Shown here piece after piece: positions 15,874 through 23,618 of a DNA stretch of 30,942 bases. The DNA lies in contig CAZSTX010000021.1 in assembly GCA_964610025.1 (NCBI GenBank), forward strand, positions 1 through 30,942. Direction: 5' to 3'. The DNA is from UBA5266 sp964610025 (lineage in GTDB: Bacteria > Bacteroidota > Bacteroidia > Bacteroidales > WCHB1-69). The position numbers were made by a program, and so were the translations under genes. The notes beneath the pieces were generated by a model. The model was given only the letters and a program-made list of their open reading frames with translations. It ran no database searches and was not told where the DNA came from. How positions within the stretch are numbered: position 1 is the stretch's first letter; each line of letters starts with the position of its first letter.

Positions 15874-16026
15874 TTATATCAAAAAAATATAGTACTTTTG
15901 AAAATCTGTTTTAAAATAGCTCTTTTTATCCTTGACAAAATTGGAATAAAAATGTAGGTATAATTAAGTAAATAAATAAAAAATGTAAAAAAAACAACAT
16001 TTTCTGTAAAATAATATAAAAAAATG

Positions 16027-16034
16027 TATTTTTG
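16027..16034 (+). promoter_or_regulatory. -7 element upstream of mraZ (distal)
   Basis: TATTTTTG followed by C fits TAnnTTTG and lies within ATGTATTTTTGCA (16024-16036), which is identical to the sequence around the rbfA -7 element. No TTG is seen at the right distance upstream. Confidence 0.45.
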
Positions 16035-16065
16035 CATTATAAAAGTATAAAAAGGGGTAAATTTG
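16032..16065 (+). promoter_or_regulatory. Candidate -33/-7 promoter upstream of mraZ (proximal)
   Basis: TTG at 16032-16034 is followed after 23 bases by TAAATTTG at 16058-16065 (then C). This pairs both halves of a Bacteroidota promoter at the upper end of usual spacing. It overlaps the distal element, so at most one may be the main start. Confidence 0.4.
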
Positions 16066-16235
16066 CGAAGACTGTCAAATTGATTGAAATATAGCGACAT
16101 AGACTAAGTGATATCTATTAATAATAAAAATATATATAAAAACTAATATTCATTAAAAATTTAAACTAATACAATAACTGACATAAGAAGCTAAAAATAA
16201 GATTGTTAAACAACAATTTTATTTTTAACAACAAA

Positions 16236-16260
16236 TGGGGAAAAATGGGAAAAAATGGGG
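16236..16260 (+). promoter_or_regulatory. MraZ operator: three TGGGN boxes
   Basis: TGGGG (16236-16240), TGGGA (16246-16250) and TGGGG (16256-16260) are direct repeats separated by two 5-base AAAAA spacers, so the period is exactly 10 bases. E. coli MraZ binds TGGGN repeats with 5-base spacers in front of its own gene. The array ends 32 bases before the mraZ start. The match in sequence, spacing and position makes autoregulation of the dcw operon by MraZ likely. G-rich boxes also stand out in this A-rich leader. Confidence 0.85.
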
Positions 16261-16292
16261 AAAATATGCAAAATTCATAAGAAATAAAGAAA

Positions 16293-16772
16293 ATGTTTAC
16301 ATCGGAAGGGACATACAATAGCACTTTAGACGGCAAAGGAAGATTTCAAATGCCAACAGCAATTCTACACGAAGTAAGCCAAGAAAATGGTGGGCGTTTT
16401 ATAATTAATAGAAGCACCGAAAAATGTTTAACTATTTATCCTATCAAAACATGGGAGGTATATAAAGAACGTCTGCTACGATTAAATTCATTTAAACCTG
16501 CTAACCGACAAGCTATTCGTTATTTTATGGGAAGTGCTACAGAAGTGAAAATAGATGCTAAAAATCGCCTACTCATTCCCAAACCTTTATTGCAATATGC
16601 ATGTTTAGAAAAAGAATTATTGATAGTAGGGATGTCTATTTTTATTGAAATTTGGGATGTTAAACTCTATGAAGAAGAGATGAATAGATTTTCTATAGAG
16701 AATGCCGAAATTATAAATGATGTTGCCAATCAAATCTATGGAGATGGAGAAATTTATGAACATTTATCATAA
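16293..16772 (+). CDS. mraZ: Transcriptional regulator MraZ
   Basis: A 159-residue member of the MraZ family with two SpoVT/AbrB-like halves. Each carries the family's DxKxR signature: DGKGR at residues 13-17 (followed by FQMP) and DAKNR at 88-92 (followed by LLIP). MraZ forms a ring-shaped oligomer that binds repeated TGGGN boxes and controls the dcw cluster. Here it is the first gene of the cluster and the boxes lie immediately upstream. The ATG at 16293 gives the expected MFTSEGTYNSTLDGKGR start. Its end overlaps rsmH by 17 bases. Confidence 0.95.
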   Translation: MFTSEGTYNSTLDGKGRFQMPTAILHEVSQENGGRFIINRSTEKCLTIYPIKTWEVYKERLLRLNSFKPANRQAIRYFMGSATEVKIDAKNRLLIPKPLLQYACLEKELLIVGMSIFIEIWDVKLYEEEMNRFSIENAEIINDVANQIYGDGEIYEHLS

Positions 16773-17670
16773 TCCTGTATTGCTAAATGAAAGTATAAAA
16801 GGATTAAACATCAATTCAAATGGTGTTTATGTTGATGTAACGTTCGGTAATGGAGGGCATTCTCAAGCAATTTTGCAACAACTCACTGAAAACGGATGTT
16901 TGTATGCTTTTGACCAAGACGAAGATGCTATAGCAAACAAAATAAAAGACAAAAGACTAACATTGATACATGCCAATTTTAAATACCTTAAAAAATTTTT
17001 AAAATTACACAAAATCATTGAAGTAGATGGCATTTTAGCCGATTTAGGCGTTTCCTCTCATCAGTTCGATAGCGAAGAGAGAGGGTTTAGTACTCGTTGG
17101 GATTGTCCTTTAGATATGCGGATGGATAAACGTGGAGAAACAACAGCCGAAATGATTATAAATAACTATGGACAAGAAGAATTAAGATATATATTTCGCT
17201 ATTATGGAGAAGTTGATAATGCAAATAAATTGGCAAATTTTATTGTAAAAAATCGAAAAGACAAAATTACACATAGCAAACAATTTATTGAAATAATTAG
17301 TCCTTGTATTCCAAAACACAAAGAAAACAAATATTTAGCTCAAGTTTATCAAGCATTACGGATTGAAGTTAATAAAGAGTTAGAAGCATTAGAAGCATTG
17401 TTGCTACAAAGCAAAGATATATTAAAAGAAAAAGGGCGTTTAGTCATTATTTCCTATCATTCGTTGGAAGATAGAATGGTAAAACAATTTATGAGAAGCG
17501 GTAATTTAGAAAACAAAATTGAAAAAGATTTCTACGGTAATCCATTGACTCCATTTAAATTAATATCTAAAAAAGCAATTGTTCCAACCGAAGAAGAAAT
17601 AAAAGTTAATTCGCGAAGTAGAAGTGCAAAGTTAAGAATAGCTGAAAAAAAACAAGAATATGGCAAATAA
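16756..17670 (+). CDS. rsmH: 16S rRNA (cytosine1402-N4)-methyltransferase RsmH
   Basis: A 304-residue SAM-dependent methyltransferase (older name MraW) that modifies C1402 of 16S rRNA at the decoding site. Features in order: the start HNPVLLNE, the SAM-binding segment VYVDVTFGNGGHSQAI, ADLGVSSHQFDSEERGFS with DMRMD shortly after, and the C-terminal ISYHSLEDRMVKQFM. I chose the ATG at 16756 because MNIYHNPVLLNE matches the family start and a GGAGA tract lies 7-12 bases upstream. In-frame ATGs at 16717, 16738 and 16744 would add residues not conserved in the family. It overlaps mraZ by 17 bases and the ftsL start by 11 bases. Confidence 0.95.
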   Translation: MNIYHNPVLLNESIKGLNINSNGVYVDVTFGNGGHSQAILQQLTENGCLYAFDQDEDAIANKIKDKRLTLIHANFKYLKKFLKLHKIIEVDGILADLGVSSHQFDSEERGFSTRWDCPLDMRMDKRGETTAEMIINNYGQEELRYIFRYYGEVDNANKLANFIVKNRKDKITHSKQFIEIISPCIPKHKENKYLAQVYQALRIEVNKELEALEALLLQSKDILKEKGRLVIISYHSLEDRMVKQFMRSGNLENKIEKDFYGNPLTPFKLISKKAIVPTEEEIKVNSRSRSAKLRIAEKKQEYGK

Positions 17671-18121
17671 AATAGACCCTTCGTTACAAGTAGAGCAACA
17701 TAAAAATGTTGAAGAAATTAAGAAAAAAAGACCGCCTATTAAAGAAAAAACGCCTAATGTAACTATAAAAAGTCCATTTTTAAAAAATTTACGTTTGTTT
17801 TTTTCGGAATTTCTTGGGGGAGGTTTTCTAAAATTAATCAATTTTAAAAAAAATTGGCTATTTATTCTTATGATAATAATAGTATTAATAATAATAATAT
17901 ACAACAATTTATATATACAATCATGTAGGAATAAAATAGTAAAACTAAAAGATGAAAAAATTAAGATAACAACAGAATATATAAAAATAAAACAAAAAAC
18001 TACTTATTTAGATGAATTGCAAGGACAACAATTAATGGAAAAATTTCAAGAAAATGGATACATACAAAATAAAAGTTTAGAATATAAAATTATAGTAACA
18101 AAAGAAGAAGAACTTAAATGA
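17660..18121 (+). CDS. ftsL: FtsL-like divisome protein
   Basis: A 153-residue bitopic membrane protein. A charged cytoplasmic tail (1-65) is followed by one transmembrane helix at about 66-87 (WLFILMIIIVLIIIIYNNLY) and a periplasmic coiled-coil stretch rich in K, E and I (about 92-150). Size, topology and position between rsmH and ftsI match the FtsL-like family of Bacteroidota, although sequence conservation in this family is low. FtsL normally bridges FtsQ and FtsI/FtsW at the septum. The ATG overlaps the end of rsmH by 11 bases, and its stop overlaps the ftsI ATG (ATGA). Confidence 0.85.
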   Translation: MANKIDPSLQVEQHKNVEEIKKKRPPIKEKTPNVTIKSPFLKNLRLFFSEFLGGGFLKLINFKKNWLFILMIIIVLIIIIYNNLYIQSCRNKIVKLKDEKIKITTEYIKIKQKTTYLDELQGQQLMEKFQENGYIQNKSLEYKIIVTKEEELK

Positions 18122-20322
18122 AAAACAGGACATTAAGCATATTATTCATTTATTTAATTATTCTAATTATCGGAATAACAGCAGCGGTGCGCATGGTGTC
18201 TTTGGTAGTAACTAAAGCCGATTTTTATAGAGGAAATTTCGACACTACCAAAATTGCAGTAGACAATCGATTATTTACAGTTAATTATATCTATAAAACA
18301 GGTATTCGTGGAAATATTTATTCCGATGAAAACGACTTAATGCTCTCTACTATTTATATTTATGACTTATATTGGTTTCCATCAGAAGTTGGCGATTCTG
18401 CAAAATTTATGCAAAATGTCGATTCATTAATTTCAATTTTTATACAAATAAACCCTCGTATCAGTCGCGATGTATTTAATAATATAATTAAAAGCACTTA
18501 CCTTGACTATAAATATAAGTATAGAAAACTATTAGCTCAAAGTAAAAGCGAAAACAAAACAATTCAAGAAAAAGCTAACAAAGAAATACAAGAACTTAAA
18601 AAACAATTTCAAATCATCAAAATCTCCAATCCACTTAAAGCAAACGAATGGGTTACACAAGAACATTGGGACAATATATGTTCTTTATTTCCATCAAAAA
18701 CAAATCTACATGGAGGTTGCAAAGTAGACAAAAGACTTATTCATAATAATGTATATAAAAATAGTGCTGCTGCTACTATTGGTTATTTAAACATTCAACA
18801 CAGTAAAAAATTTATCGATTCCATAGTCTACGATAAAGGAATAGAAGGCTATTACGACAAATTGCTTGCAGAAGAACAATTAGTATACAAACGATTATAT
18901 GTCAATAAAGTATTAATACCCTTAAGAGAAAATAGAAAAATAAATCCTCGCAATGGAGCAGATATTACAACAACCATTAATATTGACATGCAAAGAATTA
19001 CCGAGAGTGCTCTTATGGATCAATTAATTAACGTAAATGCAGCTTGGGGAACAGCAATAGTAATGGAAGTAAAAACAGGAGAAATAAAAGCAATATCTAA
19101 TTTGACGCGTACAAAGATAGGAATATATGAAGAAACAATTGATCATGCCACAAGAGAATCGTATGAACCCGGCTCAACGTTTAAGCTCATAACCTTATTA
19201 GCTGCCTTAGAATCAGGCAAAGTTGATACATCAACAATGGTAAAATGCGAAAAAAACAGATTATTATCTTTACAACGTGCTTTCGAAATCTCGGATAATG
19301 ATGGATTATATAATGCGGCAAAAATAGCTTATCCTGATTTTTATAATTTCTTTACAGCAATAATGAAAATGTCTTTACAAAAAGATTTAAAAATAGAAGT
19401 AGCTAAAGCTCAAATTCCTGTTTTAAAAAGTATTACTCAAAAAGAAATCGATTATGTAAATGTTACGCATGGTTACAGTATTAAAGTACCACCTATTTAT
19501 ATGTTAGCTTATTATAATGCCATAGCCAACGATGGGAAATATATTAAACCAATTTTAGTAAAAAACATCAAATATGCTAACAATAAAGTAGAAGAAAAAA
19601 CAACAGAAGTAATTAATCCTCAGATATGTTCACAATCTACAATAAAAAAAGCACAAGCATGTCTCGAGAGTGCAGTTATGTATGGAACTGGTATGAGAGC
19701 ACGAGATGAAAATTACAAAGCAAGTTTACGCGATACAACTTTAAAAGTAAAACCTTTAATAGCTGGAAAAACAGGGACAGCTTTTATTTACGATGAAAAA
19801 GAAAAAAAATATTCAGCTATTAAAAACTCTTCTTTTATTGGGTATTTTCCAAGTGAAGCACCCAAATACACTTGTTTAGTATTAATATCGCAAACTTCTT
19901 TAGATGGAGGCTATGTGTCGGCACCTGTATGCAGAGAAATAGCCGAAAAAATTGTTAATAGAGACAACGAAATCGCATGGAGTAGAACAGCAAAAGGTGT
20001 AATGACAAATGCCCCAAGTGTGCGTTTTGCAAAAGCTGAAGATATCGAAAATATTTATGCAATATTAGGATACAAAACAGATTATAAAGATAATAAAGAT
20101 TGGATACAAGTTCAATCTTTATCCGACCAAAAAAAATTAAACATTGAGAAAAAAAACATAAAAAAAGAATACATTAGCACACAATTATTAGGAGCTACAG
20201 CAAAAGATGCTGTCTTTATACTCGAACAATTAGGTTATAAAGCTATTCCAAAAGGAGTTGGTAAAGTAGCAAACATCACATTTAATAATACAACAGCTTA
20301 TATAGAATTAAAAAATAATTAA
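18118..20322 (+). CDS. ftsI: Septal peptidoglycan transpeptidase FtsI (class B PBP, PBP3)
   Basis: A 734-residue class B penicillin-binding protein with a C-terminal PASTA domain. A membrane anchor is at about 8-30. The dimerisation or pedestal region runs to about 270. The transpeptidase has STFK at 353-356 (Ser353 nucleophile, after EPG), SDN at 392-394 and KTG at 551-553. The PASTA-like end (about 680-734) contains LLGATAKDAVFILEQLGYKA. It crosslinks septal peptidoglycan together with FtsW. The distance from the nucleophile serine to SxN (39 residues) is shorter than in E. coli PBP3 (about 52): the usual segment with a GHG-like turn before the SSN helix is trimmed. All three motifs are intact, so activity is expected. 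It overlaps ftsL by 4 bases, with a 3-base gap to murE. Confidence 0.95.
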   Translation: MKNRTLSILFIYLIILIIGITAAVRMVSLVVTKADFYRGNFDTTKIAVDNRLFTVNYIYKTGIRGNIYSDENDLMLSTIYIYDLYWFPSEVGDSAKFMQNVDSLISIFIQINPRISRDVFNNIIKSTYLDYKYKYRKLLAQSKSENKTIQEKANKEIQELKKQFQIIKISNPLKANEWVTQEHWDNICSLFPSKTNLHGGCKVDKRLIHNNVYKNSAAATIGYLNIQHSKKFIDSIVYDKGIEGYYDKLLAEEQLVYKRLYVNKVLIPLRENRKINPRNGADITTTINIDMQRITESALMDQLINVNAAWGTAIVMEVKTGEIKAISNLTRTKIGIYEETIDHATRESYEPGSTFKLITLLAALESGKVDTSTMVKCEKNRLLSLQRAFEISDNDGLYNAAKIAYPDFYNFFTAIMKMSLQKDLKIEVAKAQIPVLKSITQKEIDYVNVTHGYSIKVPPIYMLAYYNAIANDGKYIKPILVKNIKYANNKVEEKTTEVINPQICSQSTIKKAQACLESAVMYGTGMRARDENYKASLRDTTLKVKPLIAGKTGTAFIYDEKEKKYSAIKNSSFIGYFPSEAPKYTCLVLISQTSLDGGYVSAPVCREIAEKIVNRDNEIAWSRTAKGVMTNAPSVRFAKAEDIENIYAILGYKTDYKDNKDWIQVQSLSDQKKLNIEKKNIKKEYISTQLLGATAKDAVFILEQLGYKAIPKGVGKVANITFNNTTAYIELKNN

Positions 20323-20325
20323 GCA

Positions 20326-21780
20326 ATGAAAAAATACGAGGATATTATTAAGGATTTAAAAATAAAAAATACAATAGGCTCATTATCGAAAGAAATTAGC
20401 GGTATTTATTTCGATTCCCGAAAAGTATGTCCTCAAAGTATGTATGTAGCTCAAAAAGGAACACAATTCGATGGACATGCATTCATCGCAATGGCAATAG
20501 AAAAAGGAGCAACTTGTGTTGTTGTAGAAAATATGCCACAAAACATTGATAATGCCATTACCTATCTTCAAGTAGAAGACACCTCAGAAGCTCTTGGGCA
20601 TTTAGCTTCTTCTTTCTATGATTATCCTTCACGTAAAATAAAATTGATAGGAATAACCGGAACAAACGGAAAAACTACCACTGTTACCTTATTACAGCAA
20701 TTATTTGTAAAGTTAGGATATAAAGTAGGATTATTGAGTACAATTGAAAATAAAATTAATGAAATCGTTATCCCATCTACACACACAACTCCCGACGCAA
20801 TAACGATTAATCAGTTATTAAAAGAAATGTGTACCCAAGGATGCGAATATTGCTTTATGGAAGTTAGTTCGCACGCTATTGTACAAAAGCGAATTAGTGG
20901 ATTATTTTTTGCAGGCGGAATATTTAGCAATATAACACACGACCATTTAGATTATCACAAAACTTTTCTTGAATACATAAAGGCAAAAAAAATATTTTTT
21001 GACAACCTTCCCGCTACTGCTTTTGCTTTGAGTAATATAGATGATGCAAATGGAAAATTAATGTTACAAAACACAAAAGCATCTAAACATTATTACTCAT
21101 TATTAAATGCAAGTAGCGATTATAAAGCAAAAATCAATGAGCTTGATTTTCACGGTATGCAATTAATAATCGACAATGAAAATATTTGGGTAAAACTAAC
21201 AGGAACATTCAATGCATATAATATATTAGCAATTTATGCCACAACACAACTATTAGGATTTGATAAAACAAATGTCTTATGCGAAATAAGCATGTTAGAT
21301 TCTGCTAAAGGGCGTTTTAATGTTTATATCAGCAATAACGATATTATTGCTATTGTAGATTATGCTCACACTCCCGATGCCCTTCAAAATGTATTAAATA
21401 CTATTCATAAAATACTAAAACCTCATCAAAATCTTATTACAGTAGTAGGTTGTGGAGGCAATAGGGATAAAAAGAAACGCCCCGAAATGGCAAGAATAGC
21501 AAACAGTTTAAGCAATCAACTAATCATTACCTCTGACAATCCTCGTAACGAAAATCCTGAAGCAATCATAAACGACATGTTAAAAGGAGTAGTTAATCAC
21601 GACAAAGTATTAACATTAACAGACAGAGAACAAGCTATAAAATTAGCTGTTAAGCTCGCTAATAAAAAAGATGTTATCTTAATTGCAGGAAAAGGACATG
21701 AAAAATATCAAGAAATTAAAGGAATAAAATATCATTTTGATGATGTTGAAATTGTAAAAAAATATTTATCTATTATTTAA
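20326..21780 (+). CDS. murE: UDP-MurNAc-tripeptide synthetase MurE (meso-DAP type)
   Basis: A 484-residue Mur ligase of normal length that adds the third peptide residue to UDP-MurNAc-L-Ala-D-Glu. It has all three domains: an N-terminal UDP-binding part with FDSRKV, the central ATPase with GTNGKTT from 112, MEVSSHA and the THDHLDYH segment with the lysine-rich YIKAKKIFFD, and a C-terminal domain with DYAHTPDALQNVL. DNPRNENP (from 404) is the motif for meso-diaminopimelate selection, so the cell wall is predicted to be DAP-type. It is the only intact representative here of the ligase step next to the truncated murD. It lies 3 bases after ftsI and 13 before mraY. Confidence 0.96.
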   Translation: MKKYEDIIKDLKIKNTIGSLSKEISGIYFDSRKVCPQSMYVAQKGTQFDGHAFIAMAIEKGATCVVVENMPQNIDNAITYLQVEDTSEALGHLASSFYDYPSRKIKLIGITGTNGKTTTVTLLQQLFVKLGYKVGLLSTIENKINEIVIPSTHTTPDAITINQLLKEMCTQGCEYCFMEVSSHAIVQKRISGLFFAGGIFSNITHDHLDYHKTFLEYIKAKKIFFDNLPATAFALSNIDDANGKLMLQNTKASKHYYSLLNASSDYKAKINELDFHGMQLIIDNENIWVKLTGTFNAYNILAIYATTQLLGFDKTNVLCEISMLDSAKGRFNVYISNNDIIAIVDYAHTPDALQNVLNTIHKILKPHQNLITVVGCGGNRDKKKRPEMARIANSLSNQLIITSDNPRNENPEAIINDMLKGVVNHDKVLTLTDREQAIKLAVKLANKKDVILIAGKGHEKYQEIKGIKYHFDDVEIVKKYLSII

Positions 21781-21793
21781 AATATAGGAAGTT

Positions 21794-23053
21794 ATGTTAT
21801 ATAATTTTTTTAATTGGTTAGACAAAACATTTGATTTTCCGGGAGCCGGAATGTTTCAATATATTTCATTTCGTATGGCATTAGCCACTATATTATCTTT
21901 ATTTTTATCGATGATAATAGGTAAATATATTATTCGATTTTTACAAAATAAACAAATAGGCGAAAGTATACGCAATTTGGGATTAGCAGGACAAATGGAG
22001 AAAAAAGGAACCCCTACTATGGGAGGAATTATTATATTATTTAGTATTTTAATTTCGGTATTGCTATTTAATAGATTAGATAATATTTATATTTTATTGA
22101 TGATTTTCACAATCATATGGCTTGGGTTATTAGGTTTTATAGACGATTATATTAAGGTTTTTAAAAAAAATAAACAAGGCATATCTTCAAAACTAAAACT
22201 AATCGGTCAATCTATTTTAGGGTTAGTAGTAGCTTTGGTATTGTTTTTTCACCCCGATGTAGTGATTAAAGAGAAATGCGACACAACAACTTTTGTAGAA
22301 ACGGGGTCTGTTTTTCAAGTTGAAAACAGCAATGCTAAAGGGAGCAATGCTTATGAATGTGTTGATGCGACAAAGTCTACTAAGACAACTATTCCATTTG
22401 TAAAAAACAACGAATTTGACTATGCTGTTTTATTGAAATGGATGGGAGATGGATACGAGAAATGGACATGGATATTATATATTCCTATTATTATTTTTAT
22501 TATAGTAGCAGTAAGCAACGGTGCCAATCTCACAGATGGATTAGATGGATTAGCTATTGTAACAACGGCTATAATAGGAGCAACTTTAGGAATTTTAGCC
22601 TATGTGTCGGGAAACATTATTTTTGCCGATTATCTCAATATAATGTATATCCCCAACACAGGAGAATTAATGATTTTTACAGGTGCATTAATTGGAGCAA
22701 GTCTTGGTTTTTATTGGTGGAATTGTTTTCCTGCACAAGTATTTATGGGCGATACAGGTTCTTTAGCATTGGGAGGAATTGTAGCCGTATTTTCAGTGAT
22801 TATACGTAAAGAACTTTTAATTCCAATTTTATGTGGAATATATTTAGTGCAAAGTATATCAGTATTATTACAAGTGTTTTATTTTAAATATACTAAAAAA
22901 AAGTATGGAGAAGGGAAACGTTTATTTTTAATGGCTCCTATCCATCATCATTATCAGAAAAAAGGATATCACGAATCGAAAATTGTACAACGATTTATTA
23001 TTATAGGTATTATGCTAGCAGTATTCACCGTAGTTACTCTTAAAATACGTTAA
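21794..23053 (+). CDS. mraY: Phospho-MurNAc-pentapeptide transferase MraY
   Basis: A 419-residue polytopic inner-membrane enzyme that transfers phospho-MurNAc-pentapeptide to undecaprenyl phosphate, giving lipid I. The conserved catalytic parts are present: GTPTMGG near the start, DDYIK, NLTDGLDGLA, MGDTGSLALGG and PIHHHYQKKG. It carries the insertion typical of Bacteroidota MraY (about residues 155-215, including STKTTIPFVKNNEFDYA), which explains the extra length over the E. coli enzyme. Gap of 19 bases to the murD remnant. Confidence 0.96.
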   Translation: MLYNFFNWLDKTFDFPGAGMFQYISFRMALATILSLFLSMIIGKYIIRFLQNKQIGESIRNLGLAGQMEKKGTPTMGGIIILFSILISVLLFNRLDNIYILLMIFTIIWLGLLGFIDDYIKVFKKNKQGISSKLKLIGQSILGLVVALVLFFHPDVVIKEKCDTTTFVETGSVFQVENSNAKGSNAYECVDATKSTKTTIPFVKNNEFDYAVLLKWMGDGYEKWTWILYIPIIIFIIVAVSNGANLTDGLDGLAIVTTAIIGATLGILAYVSGNIIFADYLNIMYIPNTGELMIFTGALIGASLGFYWWNCFPAQVFMGDTGSLALGGIVAVFSVIIRKELLIPILCGIYLVQSISVLLQVFYFKYTKKKYGEGKRLFLMAPIHHHYQKKGYHESKIVQRFIIIGIMLAVFTVVTLKIR

Positions 23054-23072
23054 ACTTTTTAAAAATATTATT

Positions 23073-23606
23073 ATGAATGTAGAAACATTATTACAACAAT
23101 CAAAAACAATTGGAAATTTAGCCGACAACAAATTAATACAAGTAAGAAATAAAAATTTACAAACTATTTTAAATCGATTTGATAAAGAAGAACATCGTCT
23201 CGAATTTGTAAAAAAATATCAAGGAGTTACCTTTATTAATGATGCCAAATCAACGACTATCAATGCAACTTATCATACGTTAGAAACATTAAAACAAAAA
23301 ACAATTTGGATAGTTGGCGGAAAAGACGATACTACTAATTACCAAGAATTAGTACATTTTGTAGCGAATAAAATCGCAGCTATCGTTTATATTGGAAAAA
23401 ATAAAGAAAAAATCATTAGTCATTTTTCTTCTTATGTTTCAAACATTTACGAAAGAGAAAATATGGAAGAAGCGGTTTTTACGGCATTTTATTTAGCCGA
23501 ACAAAACCAAACAATTTTATATTCTCCCGCTTGTGAATGCGAATATAAATACGAAAATTATAAAAAATTAGGAAGCCTATTTAAAAATGCCATTGCACAA
23601 CTTTAA
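23073..23606 (+). CDS. MurD C-terminal domain only (truncated MurD-like protein)
   Basis: A 177-residue protein in the murD position. From about residue 30 it matches the C-terminal domain of MurD (D-glutamate ligase): EHRLEFV (40-46), GVTFINDAKST (51-61), TIWIVGGKD (77-85), and SPAC (151-154) followed by ECEYKYENY. Normal MurD is about 440 residues. The UDP-binding domain and the whole ATPase domain with GTNGKTT are absent, and only 19 bases separate it from mraY, so they are not present out of frame. From remembered family alignments, the NDSKATN lysine and threonine are kept. GGxDKGNDY has become GGKDDTTNY (loss of the Lys equivalent to E. coli K348), and SPACAS has become SPACEC (S415 equivalent is Cys). 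It cannot ligate D-Glu alone. It could be a split-enzyme partner, a structural relic, or a repurposed domain. The frame, start codon and spacing are intact. Confidence 0.85.
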   Translation: MNVETLLQQSKTIGNLADNKLIQVRNKNLQTILNRFDKEEHRLEFVKKYQGVTFINDAKSTTINATYHTLETLKQKTIWIVGGKDDTTNYQELVHFVANKIAAIVYIGKNKEKIISHFSSYVSNIYERENMEEAVFTAFYLAEQNQTILYSPACECEYKYENYKKLGSLFKNAIAQL

Positions 23607-23618
23607 AATTATAAAAAA

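Larger units (their letters stand above)
15874..16292 (+). promoter_or_regulatory. Control region and long leader of the dcw cluster
   Basis: About 420 bases without a gene, very AT-rich. It holds several -7-like boxes: TACTTTTG at 15893, TATTTTTG at 16027 and TAAATTTG at 16058. The MraZ-type operator repeats at 16236-16260 follow. If 16027 or 16058 is used, the mraZ transcript has a leader of about 220-260 bases. No open frame or RNA family is recognised. Confidence 0.6.

Noticed and set aside
15932..15964. TTGACA followed by TATAAT upstream of mraZ, resembling a sigma-70 promoter
   Set aside because: The spacer is 21 bases, too long for that class, and Bacteroidota primary promoters use TTG and TAnnTTTG; probably chance in AT-rich DNA.
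16717..16755. Earlier ATG starts for rsmH inside mraZ
   Set aside because: The family starts close to HNPVLLNE; the ATG at 16756 fits and leaves only a 17-base overlap.
22438..22809. 123-codon plus-strand frame inside mraY
   Set aside because: Out-of-frame shadow of the conserved mraY catalytic region; composition rich in S, R, Y and W is typical of a shifted frame.
23054..23072. Idea that the missing MurD domains are hidden by a frameshift
   Set aside because: Only 19 bases lie between mraY and the remnant, and mraY ends in its normal C terminus, so there is no room for out-of-frame N-terminal or ATPase sequence.
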